DNA from: an uncultured Clostridia bacterium
GTDB lineage: Bacteria; Bacillota; Clostridia; Oscillospirales; Acutalibacteraceae
Assembly (NCBI GenBank): GCA_947623175.1
Contig: CANQGK010000024.1
Location: forward strand, 1-37,410
Direction of reading: 5' to 3'
DNA length: 37,410 nucleotides
The translations under genes and the position numbers were made by a program. The notes below the pieces were generated by a model. That model worked only from the letters and a program-made list of their open reading frames with translations, ran no database searches and was not told where the DNA came from. This document shows, in pieces, positions 8,354-16,632 of this stretch (positions within the stretch are counted from its first letter, which is position 1; every line of letters begins with the position of its first letter).

Positions 8354-9886
8354 ATGGAAGAAAAAGCATTAAAGACAAGCGTATATTTAAACGATACCAT
8401 ATACGGCGACAGCGCGGAAATACCGATAGATACCTCCTTTACGCTGCCCGATTACTGCCCCGATATTTCCAAAATATTCAAGTGTCGGGCGGTGCCGAGA
8501 ATTTCCTCTAAGGGGATAAACGGCAAGGATATTACAATCGACGGCTGTGTGAGCATTACCCTTTTGTATTGCGATAAGGAGGGTAATCTTTCGTCCTGCG
8601 AATATCAATACCCGTTCGGCAAAAATATCGAAGTGTCAAAGGACTGTACCGGCGCCGATTTATGCTGTAAAATCCGCACCGAATACATAAATTGCCGCGC
8701 GGTAACCGGACGCAAGGTGGATATTCACGGCGCGGCGGGCATAAATATAAAGGTATTTAAGCGGGTATGCAGCGATATTATTTCCGATTACAATGATAAT
8801 AACGTAGAGCTGCTTCGCGGCACCGCCCCTGCGACAATTCCTATGGGCTATGCCGAAAAATATATTGTGATCGAGGATGAAATACGCATAGGGCAGGGCA
8901 GACCGCCGGTCAAAAATATCCTGCGGTACGACCTTAACCCTTGCGTTAAGGAAACCAAAATAATAAAGGACAAAACGGTGGTCAAGGGCGAGCTGAACGT
9001 AAGCCTGCTCTACTGCCCCGAGGGAGGAGGCAGTCCGCAGTGCGTCAAGGCGGATTTTCCCTTCAGCCAAATAGTGGATATCACGGGAATAAGCGAAGAA
9101 TGCATGTGCGATACCAAGGCGGAAGTCGCATTTGCGGATATAAAACCGCGAATGTCGGTTTCGGGGGAGAACAAAAGTCTTTCGCTGACGGCAAAGGTGC
9201 TTATAACATGCGAAGCGTATTGCGGAAACGATATTGCAATCGTGTTGGACGCCTTTTCGCGAAAATACAAGGCGAATATAGAAAAAAACAAGGTTAGCTT
9301 TGAAAATATAATTTCAAATGTCGGCGAGGTTTATCATTGCAAAAAGACCGTAGAATTGGAGCAGGATATCACCTCGGTGCTCGATATCCAGTGCTCGTTG
9401 CAGTCCTTTGTCACTAAGTTTGAGGACTGCAATATGGTAGTATCCGGCACACTTTTGGCGGGAATGATAGTCTGCGGTGAGGACGGCGCCTTTGTCTATT
9501 GCGAAAAGCCGGTGGATTTTGAGTATAAATATCCCGTAAATTGCGAAAACGGAGTACCCCATTGCGAACCGCAATTGGAAATACTTTCCTGCGGTTATAC
9601 CATACTCTCGCCCGACAGCGTGGAAATTCAAGCAGAGCTCGGAATAAACGCTGCCGTTTACGAGCGGCGCGATATGTCGCTTATTAAGGAGCTGACTCTC
9701 GACGATACCAAGACGTCCGAGCGAAAATCCGACGCGGCGCTGACGATATATTTTACCGCCGAAAACGAGCGAGTGTGGGATATAGCGCGAAATTATAACG
9801 CAAGCATAGAAGAAATTATGAGCATAAACGATTTGGACGCCGACACCCTGCCCGAGGGCAGAATGATTTTGGTGCCGATGACCTGA
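8354..9886 (+). CDS. sipL: SPOCS (DUF3794) + LysM protein, SipL-like spore coat morphogenesis factor
   Basis: The 510-residue protein has beta-rich repeats of the SPOCS/DUF3794 type over about residues 10-440. Typical phrases are FTLPDYCPDISKIFK near 28-42 and IPMGYAEKYIVIEDEI. A C-terminal LysM domain covers about 460-508 (ENERVWDIARNYNASIEEI). The same architecture and size are found in SipL of Clostridioides difficile, which binds SpoIVA through its LysM domain and tethers the coat to the forespore. There is no signal peptide, consistent with action in the mother-cell cytoplasm. The gene stands alone between a leader hairpin and a terminator. Mother-cell (sigma-E) control is expected from the family and weakly supported by the leader. 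The symbol is given by similarity of architecture. Confidence 0.85.
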   Translation: MEEKALKTSVYLNDTIYGDSAEIPIDTSFTLPDYCPDISKIFKCRAVPRISSKGINGKDITIDGCVSITLLYCDKEGNLSSCEYQYPFGKNIEVSKDCTGADLCCKIRTEYINCRAVTGRKVDIHGAAGINIKVFKRVCSDIISDYNDNNVELLRGTAPATIPMGYAEKYIVIEDEIRIGQGRPPVKNILRYDLNPCVKETKIIKDKTVVKGELNVSLLYCPEGGGSPQCVKADFPFSQIVDITGISEECMCDTKAEVAFADIKPRMSVSGENKSLSLTAKVLITCEAYCGNDIAIVLDAFSRKYKANIEKNKVSFENIISNVGEVYHCKKTVELEQDITSVLDIQCSLQSFVTKFEDCNMVVSGTLLAGMIVCGEDGAFVYCEKPVDFEYKYPVNCENGVPHCEPQLEILSCGYTILSPDSVEIQAELGINAAVYERRDMSLIKELTLDDTKTSERKSDAALTIYFTAENERVWDIARNYNASIEEIMSINDLDADTLPEGRMILVPMT

Positions 9887-9901
9887 AATTTTTACGATTT
9901 G

Positions 9902-9938
9902 CCGCACGGGTATATTTTCGCCTGTGCGGTATTTTTTT
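9902..9938 (+). terminator. Terminator of the SipL-like gene
   Basis: CCGCACGGG (9902-9910) pairs with CCTGTGCGG (9921-9929), one wobble pair, followed by A and seven Ts (9932-9938). It begins 16 bases after the stop codon. Confidence 0.88.
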
Positions 9939-9940
9939 GC

Positions 9941-9969
9941 TTGACAATAATTTATCGCTGTGGTAATCT
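9941..9969 (+). promoter_or_regulatory. Sigma-A promoter of the alpha/beta hydrolase gene
   Basis: TTGACA (9941-9946), 17 bases, then TAATCT (9964-9969). It starts two bases after the previous terminator's T-run, so transcription units are packed end to end. Confidence 0.75.
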
Positions 9970-9976
9970 GAAAACA

Positions 9977-10022
9977 GCTTTAAGGTAAATGCCTTAAAGC
10001 GGAATTTTAAAGCTTTAAAGGG
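9977..10022 (+). promoter_or_regulatory. Leader with three mutually complementary arms, the last containing the RBS
   Basis: Arm 1 GCTTTAAGG (9977-9985) and arm 2 CCTTAAAGC (9992-10000) form a perfect 9-bp hairpin with a six-base loop right at the expected 5' end of the mRNA. Arm 3 GCTTTAAAGG (10012-10021) contains the AAAGGG ribosome binding site and is complementary to arm 2 with one bulge. It is also the right half of the palindrome TTTAAAGCTTTAAA (10006-10019). The 1:2 and 2:3 pairings exclude each other, as in a translational switch. The same half-sites could instead be a protein operator. Confidence 0.4.
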
Positions 10023-10030
10023 TGATTTTT

Positions 10031-10879
10031 ATGAGTAATCATTCGGTTTCTGAGCCAAAATCAAAAATGCAGGCGGACTATATATACAAGTCGGTGGGCG
10101 ACCGCGAAATATCGCTTACTTTTCTGCCGCCTAAAAAAGAGCTTTACGCCAAGGCTCCGGTTTATTTTATAATCAGCGGCGGCGGTTGGCATGCGGAGTC
10201 GCGGGAAAGCATGCTGGATTTTTCGAAGCTTTCGGTAGAAAGGCTCAGGGAAAGCGGCTATGCGACGGTATCTATTGATTATCGTGTCGTTACGGAGCCC
10301 GGAATCGTTATGCGCGATATCGTTACCGATTGCTTTGACGCGCTCAGATTTATCGCATTTTACGCCGATACGCTTTGTATCGATAAAAACAATATAATAA
10401 CCTCCGGACATTCCGCGGGCGGGCATTTGGCGCTTATGATCGCTTATGCAAACCCGGACGATTTCAGGTGCGAAACAAGCCTTGACGCCGACTTTACCGT
10501 CACTGCCACGATTCCCTTGAGCGGTATCAGCGTAGTTTACGGCGAAGGTTATCCTACAAATTCGCTTTCGCTGCCAGATTGCTTTGTGGGATGCGACACT
10601 TTGGAGGAGCGAAAGGCGCTGAGTCCCATAAGCTACGTTAAAAAAACCTGTCCGCCGACCTTGCTTTGCGCCGGCAGTAAGGACGATTTGGTTCCCTGCT
10701 ATATATCCGAAATTCTTTACAATGAATTGAAAAAATGCGGCGGCGACGCAAAAATCGTAATATCCTACAACGGCGGGCATTGCTTTGAACCTATGGTCGA
10801 GGGATTTTATTCCTACCCCGACAGGGATGAAATACAGGATATACTCATAAGCTTCGTTTTGGAAAAAACAAAACCGTAA
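10031..10879 (+). CDS. Alpha/beta hydrolase, esterase/lipase type
   Basis: The 282-residue cytoplasmic protein resembles the carboxylesterase/acetyl-esterase branch of the alpha/beta hydrolase fold. SGGGWH near 48-53 is the oxyanion-hole motif, GHSAGGH near 133-139 carries the nucleophile serine, and the acid and base are likely Asp in AGSKDDLVP (near 218) and His in NGGHCFE (near 252). No signal peptide is visible. The ATG at 10031 follows AAAGGGTGA with good spacing; an upstream in-frame GTG at 10022 lies inside that box and is rejected. Monocistronic, with its own promoter, structured leader and terminator. The substrate is unknown. Confidence 0.85.
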   Translation: MSNHSVSEPKSKMQADYIYKSVGDREISLTFLPPKKELYAKAPVYFIISGGGWHAESRESMLDFSKLSVERLRESGYATVSIDYRVVTEPGIVMRDIVTDCFDALRFIAFYADTLCIDKNNIITSGHSAGGHLALMIAYANPDDFRCETSLDADFTVTATIPLSGISVVYGEGYPTNSLSLPDCFVGCDTLEERKALSPISYVKKTCPPTLLCAGSKDDLVPCYISEILYNELKKCGGDAKIVISYNGGHCFEPMVEGFYSYPDRDEIQDILISFVLEKTKP

Positions 10880-10882
10880 ATA

Positions 10883-10924
10883 AAAAAGCCTTTTCTTATG
10901 CGAAAATATAAGAAAAGGCTTTTT
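10883..10924. terminator. Bidirectional terminator
   Basis: AAAAAGCCTTTTCTTAT (10883-10899) pairs with 10908-10924, giving a U-tract on each strand. It separates the plus-strand hydrolase gene from the minus-strand 45-residue peptide gene whose stop is at 10935. Confidence 0.88.
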
Positions 10925-10934
10925 AAATTAAATT

Positions 10935-11072
10935 TTAGCGGTCAAAATCGTAAAAATTTTGGTTGTTCTTTTTATTTTGGTCATTCTTTTTGTTCTGATC
11001 GTTCTTCTTGTTTTGTTCGGATTTCTTGTTGTTGTCATTATTCTGTTCGTTATAACGGTTTTCGTTATCCAT
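10935..11072 (-). CDS. Small Asn/Lys/Gln-rich peptide (45 aa), possibly a spore protein
   Basis: The frame runs ATG (11072) to TAA (10935-10937) and encodes 45 residues: an acidic start (MDNENRYNEQ), a low-complexity middle made of N, K, Q and D with the repeat KKNDQN, and a distinctive C-terminus NFYDFDR. There is no membrane segment or cysteine. GGGGTGAT at 11078-11085 is a good ribosome binding site six bases before the ATG. The composition, the sporulation-like promoter in its leader (GTATATT, 15 bases, AATACTAT) and its solitary placement suggest a small acid-soluble-type spore protein. I do not recognise the exact family, so the function is unproven. Confidence 0.7.
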   Translation of the reverse strand: MDNENRYNEQNNDNNKKSEQNKKNDQNKKNDQNKKNNQNFYDFDR

Positions 11073-11078
11073 TAAAAA

Positions 11079-11125
11079 TCACCCCGCTTTCGCAAATAGT
11101 ATTTGTAAAGGCGGGGTGAATATAC
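11079..11125 (-). promoter_or_regulatory. Terminator of the metG-tatD operon overlapping a promoter and RBS for the 45-aa gene
   Basis: On the minus strand TCACCCCGC (11119-11111) pairs with GCGGGGTGA (11087-11079) and is followed by TTTTT, a standard intrinsic terminator 28 bases after the tatD stop. The loop holds a second perfect dyad, CAAATAGTATTTG (11093-11105). The 3' arm and U-tract are also the ribosome binding site and spacer of the 45-aa gene. Just outside and inside the hairpin, GTATATT (11125-11119), 15 bases, AATACTAT (11103-11096) matches sigma-E (7/7 and 6/8) and, read as GTATA/AATACTA, sigma-G. A start near 11088 would skip the 5' arm. Confidence 0.6.
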
Positions 11126-11146
11126 CGAAAATTGTAAAAAAATACT

Positions 11147-11938
11147 TTATTTGATATTAAAAAGCTCTTTTGCGTTTTTAAAGGTAACCTTTAAAATGTG
11201 TTCGACGGAGGTTTCGCGTATTTCGGCGATCTTTTGAGCGGTCAGATAAATCATCGCCGAATTATTGGTTTTGGAACGGTATGGAACCGGCGCCAAATAG
11301 GGAGCGTCGGTTTCAAGCAGCAGTCGGTCCTCGGGCAGGTATTTAACTACGTCGGGCAGTTTCTTTGCGTTTTTAAAGGTAATAACGCCGCCTACGCCGA
11401 TGTACATACCCAAATCCAAAATTTCTTTCGCCATTTCCACACTGCCCGAAAAGCAATGCACCGCGCCCTTCGGCTTATACGCCTTGAGTAAATCGAGGGT
11501 ATCGCCGTGAGCCTCTCTGTCGTGCACCGAAACCGGCAGGGAATATTTATTCGAAAGCTCCAAAAGTCCCGAAAAAATTTCCTTTTGCGCCTGCTTTTCG
11601 TCGCTGTTCCAATAATAGTCCAAGCCGATTTCGCCTATCGCGACGCATTTTTTGTGCCGGCAAATCGCCTCGGTTTCGGCGACTGTCGAGCCGCTGTCTA
11701 TATTACAGGGGTGAATACCTACCGCCGCGTAGATATAATCGTGCTTTTCGGCGATTTCTATAGCTTTAAGCGACGACTCTTTATCACAGCCGCAGGTGAT
11801 TATTCCGCCTACGCCGTGGTTGTGAAGCTCGTCGAAAAGCGCATCTCCCTCGGCTTCAAAGCATTCGTCGTCGTAATGGGCGTGCGTATCGAAAATAAGC
11901 GGTTCTTTAAGCGGAGAAGAGTTTATATATTCCGTCAT
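11147..11938 (-). CDS. tatD: TatD-family metal-dependent DNase
   Basis: The 263-residue protein is a TIM-barrel metal hydrolase of the TatD/YabD family, acting in the cytoplasm as a 3'-5' exonuclease-type DNase or on damaged nucleic acid. Metal ligands are visible in order: THAHYDD (His-x-His near 19-21), GEIGLDYYW (Glu near 97), SVHDREAH, VHCFSGS and LLETDAPYLAP (Asp near 208). The length is typical. The ATG overlaps the metG stop by four bases (ATGA), so translation is coupled. tatD next to metG is a conserved Firmicutes pair. The terminator at 11079-11119 ends the operon. Confidence 0.95.
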   Translation of the reverse strand: MTEYINSSPLKEPLIFDTHAHYDDECFEAEGDALFDELHNHGVGGIITCGCDKESSLKAIEIAEKHDYIYAAVGIHPCNIDSGSTVAETEAICRHKKCVAIGEIGLDYYWNSDEKQAQKEIFSGLLELSNKYSLPVSVHDREAHGDTLDLLKAYKPKGAVHCFSGSVEMAKEILDLGMYIGVGGVITFKNAKKLPDVVKYLPEDRLLLETDAPYLAPVPYRSKTNNSAMIYLTAQKIAEIRETSVEHILKVTFKNAKELFNIK

Positions 11939-13857
11939 CTTATTTTACTGCCCTTCGGAACGTCGTCGATAAAGAGCACCTTTACGTCGTTTCCCGCACA
12001 GTCCGCCGCCAATATCATACCCTGCGACTCGACTCCGCAGAGCTTCGCGGGCTTAAGATTGGCTACGACTACCACGGTATGCCCCGTAAGGTCCTCCGGC
12101 TTATACCATTCGGCTATTCCCGAGGCGACGGTACGCTCCTTGCCGCTGCCGTCGTCGAGGGTAAGCTTCAAAAGCTTTTTGGCTCTGTGTACGGGCTCGC
12201 ATGCGATTACCTTTGCGGCTCTGAGCTCTATTTTGGCAAAATCGTCTATAGTGATTTCTTTTAGCGATGCGACGTTTTCGGGCAGCTTTTGCTCCTTTTC
12301 GGCGGTCTGCTCGTCGGCGATTTCTTTAAGCACCTTTTGCGCGTCGATCCTCGCGAAAAGCGGCACGGCTTCCCCTACGGCATAATCCGCGACGGCTGCG
12401 AATGAAAGCTCTTTATTGTCACAGCAAAGCTGTTTTTCTATGCTCTCACAGCTTTCGGGGATAATGGGGGTAAGCATAATTCCCAAAAGCCGTATACATT
12501 CGAGCAGATTGTAAAGCACCGCTTCGAGCCGCGCGGTATCCGCCTCGTTTTTGGCAAGCGCCCAGGGGGTGGTTTCGTCTATATATTTGTTGCAGCGCTT
12601 GGCAAGCGTCATGACCGCTTCGCAGGCGTCGGCGTTATGATAAGACTCCATAGCCTTGCGGTAGTTGTCAACGGCCGTATCTGCCGCCGCCGTAAGTTGT
12701 TTATCGATATCCTCGACGATTTCCTTTTTTGAAACCTTGCCGCCGAAATACTTGTTTGTCATAGCTATGGAGCGGTTTACGAGATTACCCAGAGTATTTG
12801 CAAGGTCGGCGTTGAATTTTGTAATAAAGCTCTCATAGGTTATGGTGCCGTCCTGCGCGAAGGGTATTTCCGACAGCAGATAGTAGCGCACCGCGTCCGT
12901 GCCGAAGCGCTTTGCAAGCTCGTCCGCGTATATGACGTTGCCCTTTGATTTGGACATTTTGTCTTCACCGACGAGCACCCACGGATGACCTAAAACCTGT
13001 TTCGGAAGCGGAAGCCCCAAAGCCATTAGAATTATAGGCCAATAAATCGTGTGGAAGCGCACGATATCCTTGCCTATAACGTGCAGGTCGGCGGGCCATA
13101 GGCGGTCAAATTGTTCGGTGCCGCCGTCGACGTCAAAGCCGATACCGGTAATGTAGTTTGAAAGGGCGTCTATCCAAACGTATATTACGTGATCCTCGTC
13201 AAAGGTCACCGGGATACCCCATTTAAAGGAGGTACGCGATACGCACAGATCGGAAAGCCCGGGCTTTAAGAAATTGTTTATCATTTCGTTTTTGCGGGAT
13301 TCGGGCTTGATAAAATCGGGATTTTGCTCGTAATATTCGAGCAATTTGTCCTGATATTTACTCAGCCTTAAAAAGTAAGCCTCTTCCTTGGAGTCGATAA
13401 CCTCGCGTCCGCAATCGGGGCATTTACCGTCGACAAGCTGGGAGGAGGTAAAGAAGGATTCGCATGGAACGCAATATTTGCCCTCGTAATGACCTTTGTA
13501 TATATCGCCCTGCTCGTAAAGCTTTTTGAAAATATTCTGAACCGCTTTTTCGTGGTCGGCGTCGGTGGTTCTTATAAAGCGGTCATAACAGGTATTGAGG
13601 CTGTCCCATACCGCTTTGATTTCGCCAGAAACCTTGTCGACGTATTCCTTGGGGGATATACCCGAAGCCTTTGCGTATTCTTCTATTTTCTGTCCGTGCT
13701 CGTCGGAGCCGGTAAGCAGAAAAACGTCAAAGCCGGTCATTTTTTTGTAGCGGGCTATCATATCGGCAAGCACAATATCGTAGGCGTTGCCTATGTGAGG
13801 CTTGCGCGAAGTATAGGCTATGGCGGTGGTGATGTAAAATTTAGGTTTTTCTGACAT
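11935..13857 (-). CDS. metG: Methionyl-tRNA synthetase
   Basis: The 640-residue class I enzyme attaches methionine to tRNA-Met. The HIGH-type motif appears as HIGN near 22-25 and KMSKS near 300. The zinc-knuckle insert has one CxxC pair (CVPC near 144 and CPDC near 160), as in the clostridial/Bacillus type. An anticodon-binding domain follows, then a C-terminal EMAPII-like tRNA-binding domain at about 540-640 (KIELRAAKV ... ESQGMILAA). An AGGAGG box stands eight bases before the ATG. It begins 12 bases after the preceding degenerate P-type-ATPase gene and overlaps tatD. No T-box or S-box leader is present because it is internal to an operon. Confidence 0.97.
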   Translation of the reverse strand: MSEKPKFYITTAIAYTSRKPHIGNAYDIVLADMIARYKKMTGFDVFLLTGSDEHGQKIEEYAKASGISPKEYVDKVSGEIKAVWDSLNTCYDRFIRTTDADHEKAVQNIFKKLYEQGDIYKGHYEGKYCVPCESFFTSSQLVDGKCPDCGREVIDSKEEAYFLRLSKYQDKLLEYYEQNPDFIKPESRKNEMINNFLKPGLSDLCVSRTSFKWGIPVTFDEDHVIYVWIDALSNYITGIGFDVDGGTEQFDRLWPADLHVIGKDIVRFHTIYWPIILMALGLPLPKQVLGHPWVLVGEDKMSKSKGNVIYADELAKRFGTDAVRYYLLSEIPFAQDGTITYESFITKFNADLANTLGNLVNRSIAMTNKYFGGKVSKKEIVEDIDKQLTAAADTAVDNYRKAMESYHNADACEAVMTLAKRCNKYIDETTPWALAKNEADTARLEAVLYNLLECIRLLGIMLTPIIPESCESIEKQLCCDNKELSFAAVADYAVGEAVPLFARIDAQKVLKEIADEQTAEKEQKLPENVASLKEITIDDFAKIELRAAKVIACEPVHRAKKLLKLTLDDGSGKERTVASGIAEWYKPEDLTGHTVVVVANLKPAKLCGVESQGMILAADCAGNDVKVLFIDDVPKGSKIR

Positions 13858-13869
13858 GTCTGTTTCCTC

Positions 13870-16632
13870 CTATGGTCTTGTGAACAGGTAAATTATGTAG
13901 GATATTACGGCGCTTATTATTCCGTAAAGTAAAAGCGCGGTTTGCGACAGCAATTCGTCGGCGCCGCCTAAAGAGGTATAGGCAAAAATGATCGTGCCGA
14001 GTACCAGGGATAAAATGTATATGATTATAAGCATTATATTTGATTTTTTGATTTTTGCCGCGCAGTTCATAATCGTGATAAGCGCCAGGGGATTGGATTT
14101 AAACGCCGCCGGCGCCGGAACCGATTTAAGGGGAGATACGGCGTTTTTGTACATATGTCCCCCCGCCGCGGACATGACCTTGACCGAATCCTCGTAAAGT
14201 CCGAAATAATCGCAAATCATTTCTTCGATAAGATTGGGATCACAGCTGTTTATAAGCAGGGTGACGCCAGATGCGGTAAGCTTTCGCAATTCGCGCGCGA
14301 TTTCACGGTCAACGCTGTACTGAACGGTGAGTAAGGCGCATGCCTTGTCGCCGGTGGCGACGTAAACGGGGAAAAATCCGCTGCGAAGTATTTTGCGGTC
14401 GACCTCTATCGACGGCACTTCGATTCCGTGCGCTTCCATAAGCGTGCGGTTGCCTATAAACAAAAGCCTGTTGTCCACCCAGCCGGAAATACCCATACGG
14501 TCCTCGTATTTAACGGTATCGGAATTGGGAAAAACGGTGATGTTTCCCGTTCCGGCAATTTTTTTGAAAATAGACGTAAGCGGGCTGTTTAAGCTCTCGG
14601 TAAGCGACGCCGCCCGAACTATGGTATCCTCCAGATTGTTTTCGGATAATACCTGCATTTGATGCAGAGTGATCGTTCCCGCGGGGAATAAATCCGCCGA
14701 GTTTATCGCGACGGCGTTTGCCATTTCTATATATTCGGCGGCTATTTTGCCCGCTATCATGCCGCCTTTTTTGTTTATACGTTTGGCGGCGGAGTAAAGG
14801 GGCAGGGTATCGATAAAAAAGGCTGCCGGAAGCGCCGTAAAGCACTGTATCGCCGCCGCGGCATAAAGTCCGTAAAGCGCTCCGTCAAAATATGAAGCGC
14901 AGGCAAAGCCCATAATTACCGAAATTATTACCGAAATTATCGTGACAATGCGCAGTCGCCCTCCGAAAAATATGTTAAAGGAGGAATATTTGACAAAATT
15001 GTCTATATGCTCGGTTTTTTGGGGAGCGGCTATGAGTATGTCGCCCTCGATGGAATTTTTGGCCATCGCAAAGGTTACGGCAGTATCGTCGATAAGCCTT
15101 ACGGCGGTTTTTTTGTCATTTTTACATATTTGCTTGAAATTGGAAAGCGTATAGGACGCCTTATAAAATTCGCACAGCGAGCGGAAGCTTAAAATTATCG
15201 ATAAAAGCAATAAAATATCCGTAATTACGGCGCCTTTTATTATACCGAAAACCGCATACGCGGCTACTGCCGTCGTCGCCAGCGCGGCGCAGACGTCGGG
15301 AACGGCGCGCCTTGTAAACATTTTTTTAAACGCCGCAAACATATTGCAGTTAAGCAGTACGTTTATAAGCGTAACGGCGGCGCATACAAGCATCACCGTT
15401 CTTGTGTGGGCGAGGGTAAACTCTCCGACAAACGGCAGCTTCACAAGAAAAAGCACAAGGGTGAAAAGAATCGTAAATATGGCGATTAAAAAGGTATTGC
15501 GCTTTTTTACGGAAAATTTTCTTATGAATTTTCCCGCGTCCGCGATATTTTCAAATTCTTCCTTCGGAGTATATTCCTCAAATTCGTTTTTTTCAAGCTG
15601 TATTTCGTCGTTTTGCTCGGGTTCGGGATCGCTTATCTTTACAAGCTCGCCGGTAAGGTCTATAGGTCTTGTCTGCGAAGAGACCTTTAAATTCGATTTA
15701 CCGCCCTTAAGGTCGTTAATGGGGGTAAAGGTTACGGTGGCGGTATTTTCGCTTGCCCCCGTATTCTCCGGTTTTGTATCGGCATCGGCGGGAACGTCTA
15801 TGTCGGATATTATGGAACGGACGTTTGACTGAATATTTTTGAAATGTATTTTTTCTTCGAAAACCTCTTTTTGAAAGGCTTCGCCGTCCGTCGCGGGCTC
15901 CGGCTTTGCGGGCGGCTCGGGCTTAACGATTTTGTTGTTTTGCGGCTTTTCGGCGGGCTTTGAAGCGCCCGCGTCCGGCTTTTTGACTTTTTTGGAATTT
16001 CCCAAATCGTCAAATGAAATATCGTACTTTTGCGACAGCTTTTCTAAGGTTTCTTCGCTGTAGGATTTTAGTATTTCCGAAACGCTTTGCAGCTTGTAAA
16101 GCGGTTTTGCGTTTATATCGGCCTCGTTGCCGTTTTCATCGGTAAAAAACGGCAGGCATTTATCGAGGAGCGTTTTGGAAATTTTGGTATTTCCCGGTGA
16201 AACGGGATTTTTATCGGCTTGCGGCTTTGCGGACTGCGGTTTTTCGGGGCTTTTTGGCTTTTCCGAAATTTGCGGTTTTTCGTCGGTATTTGCCGCCCGA
16301 GATATTGTATCGCCCGCAATTTCCGAAGCGGTCGAAGCCCCGACATTTTGCGCATGATTTACATGAGCGTCGGGCGCTTCGGCGCCGCTTTGCGAATTTC
16401 CGTCCGGCGTCTTTGCCGCCGAAATAATGCGCTCCTTGAGCTTATCGAGCGCACCGCTTTCGGACACCAAAGAGGATTCGCCGGTAAAGCCCGAAATCAC
16501 CTCGTCGGGGGTGAGGGCGCTGTGCGATACGCCATGATTGTTTACGGGCTTATCGGATTGCGGCTTTTGCTCGGTATTTTCTTCCGACAGCGAAAAAAAG
16601 CCGTCGTCGTTCTTTTTGGAAAAAAATTTCAT
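13870..16632 (-). CDS. Degenerate P-type-ATPase-like membrane protein with long disordered N-terminus
   Basis: The 920-residue protein is of unknown function. Residues 1-375 are hydrophilic, rich in Pro, Lys, Glu and Ser, and mostly disordered. Membrane segments lie at about 380-400, 410-430, 443-465, 468-485, 560-580, 585-605, 862-885 and 895-918. Between the sixth and seventh segments the order matches a P1-type ATPase: a helix ending ALPAAF (600-605, where CPC would be), KKGGMIA (621-627), a block aligning with DKTGTLT but reading FPAGTIT (649-655), SLNSP (680-684, for the HP motif), RMGISGWVDNRLLFIGN (712-728), and NSCD (795-798, for TGD). GDGxND and the TGES motif are gone. It should not hydrolyse ATP through a phospho-Asp. 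It overlaps rlmB by ATGA and has its own AAGGAG box. Confidence 0.75.
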   Translation of the reverse strand: MKFFSKKNDDGFFSLSEENTEQKPQSDKPVNNHGVSHSALTPDEVISGFTGESSLVSESGALDKLKERIISAAKTPDGNSQSGAEAPDAHVNHAQNVGASTASEIAGDTISRAANTDEKPQISEKPKSPEKPQSAKPQADKNPVSPGNTKISKTLLDKCLPFFTDENGNEADINAKPLYKLQSVSEILKSYSEETLEKLSQKYDISFDDLGNSKKVKKPDAGASKPAEKPQNNKIVKPEPPAKPEPATDGEAFQKEVFEEKIHFKNIQSNVRSIISDIDVPADADTKPENTGASENTATVTFTPINDLKGGKSNLKVSSQTRPIDLTGELVKISDPEPEQNDEIQLEKNEFEEYTPKEEFENIADAGKFIRKFSVKKRNTFLIAIFTILFTLVLFLVKLPFVGEFTLAHTRTVMLVCAAVTLINVLLNCNMFAAFKKMFTRRAVPDVCAALATTAVAAYAVFGIIKGAVITDILLLLSIILSFRSLCEFYKASYTLSNFKQICKNDKKTAVRLIDDTAVTFAMAKNSIEGDILIAAPQKTEHIDNFVKYSSFNIFFGGRLRIVTIISVIISVIMGFACASYFDGALYGLYAAAAIQCFTALPAAFFIDTLPLYSAAKRINKKGGMIAGKIAAEYIEMANAVAINSADLFPAGTITLHQMQVLSENNLEDTIVRAASLTESLNSPLTSIFKKIAGTGNITVFPNSDTVKYEDRMGISGWVDNRLLFIGNRTLMEAHGIEVPSIEVDRKILRSGFFPVYVATGDKACALLTVQYSVDREIARELRKLTASGVTLLINSCDPNLIEEMICDYFGLYEDSVKVMSAAGGHMYKNAVSPLKSVPAPAAFKSNPLALITIMNCAAKIKKSNIMLIIIYILSLVLGTIIFAYTSLGGADELLSQTALLLYGIISAVISYIIYLFTRP

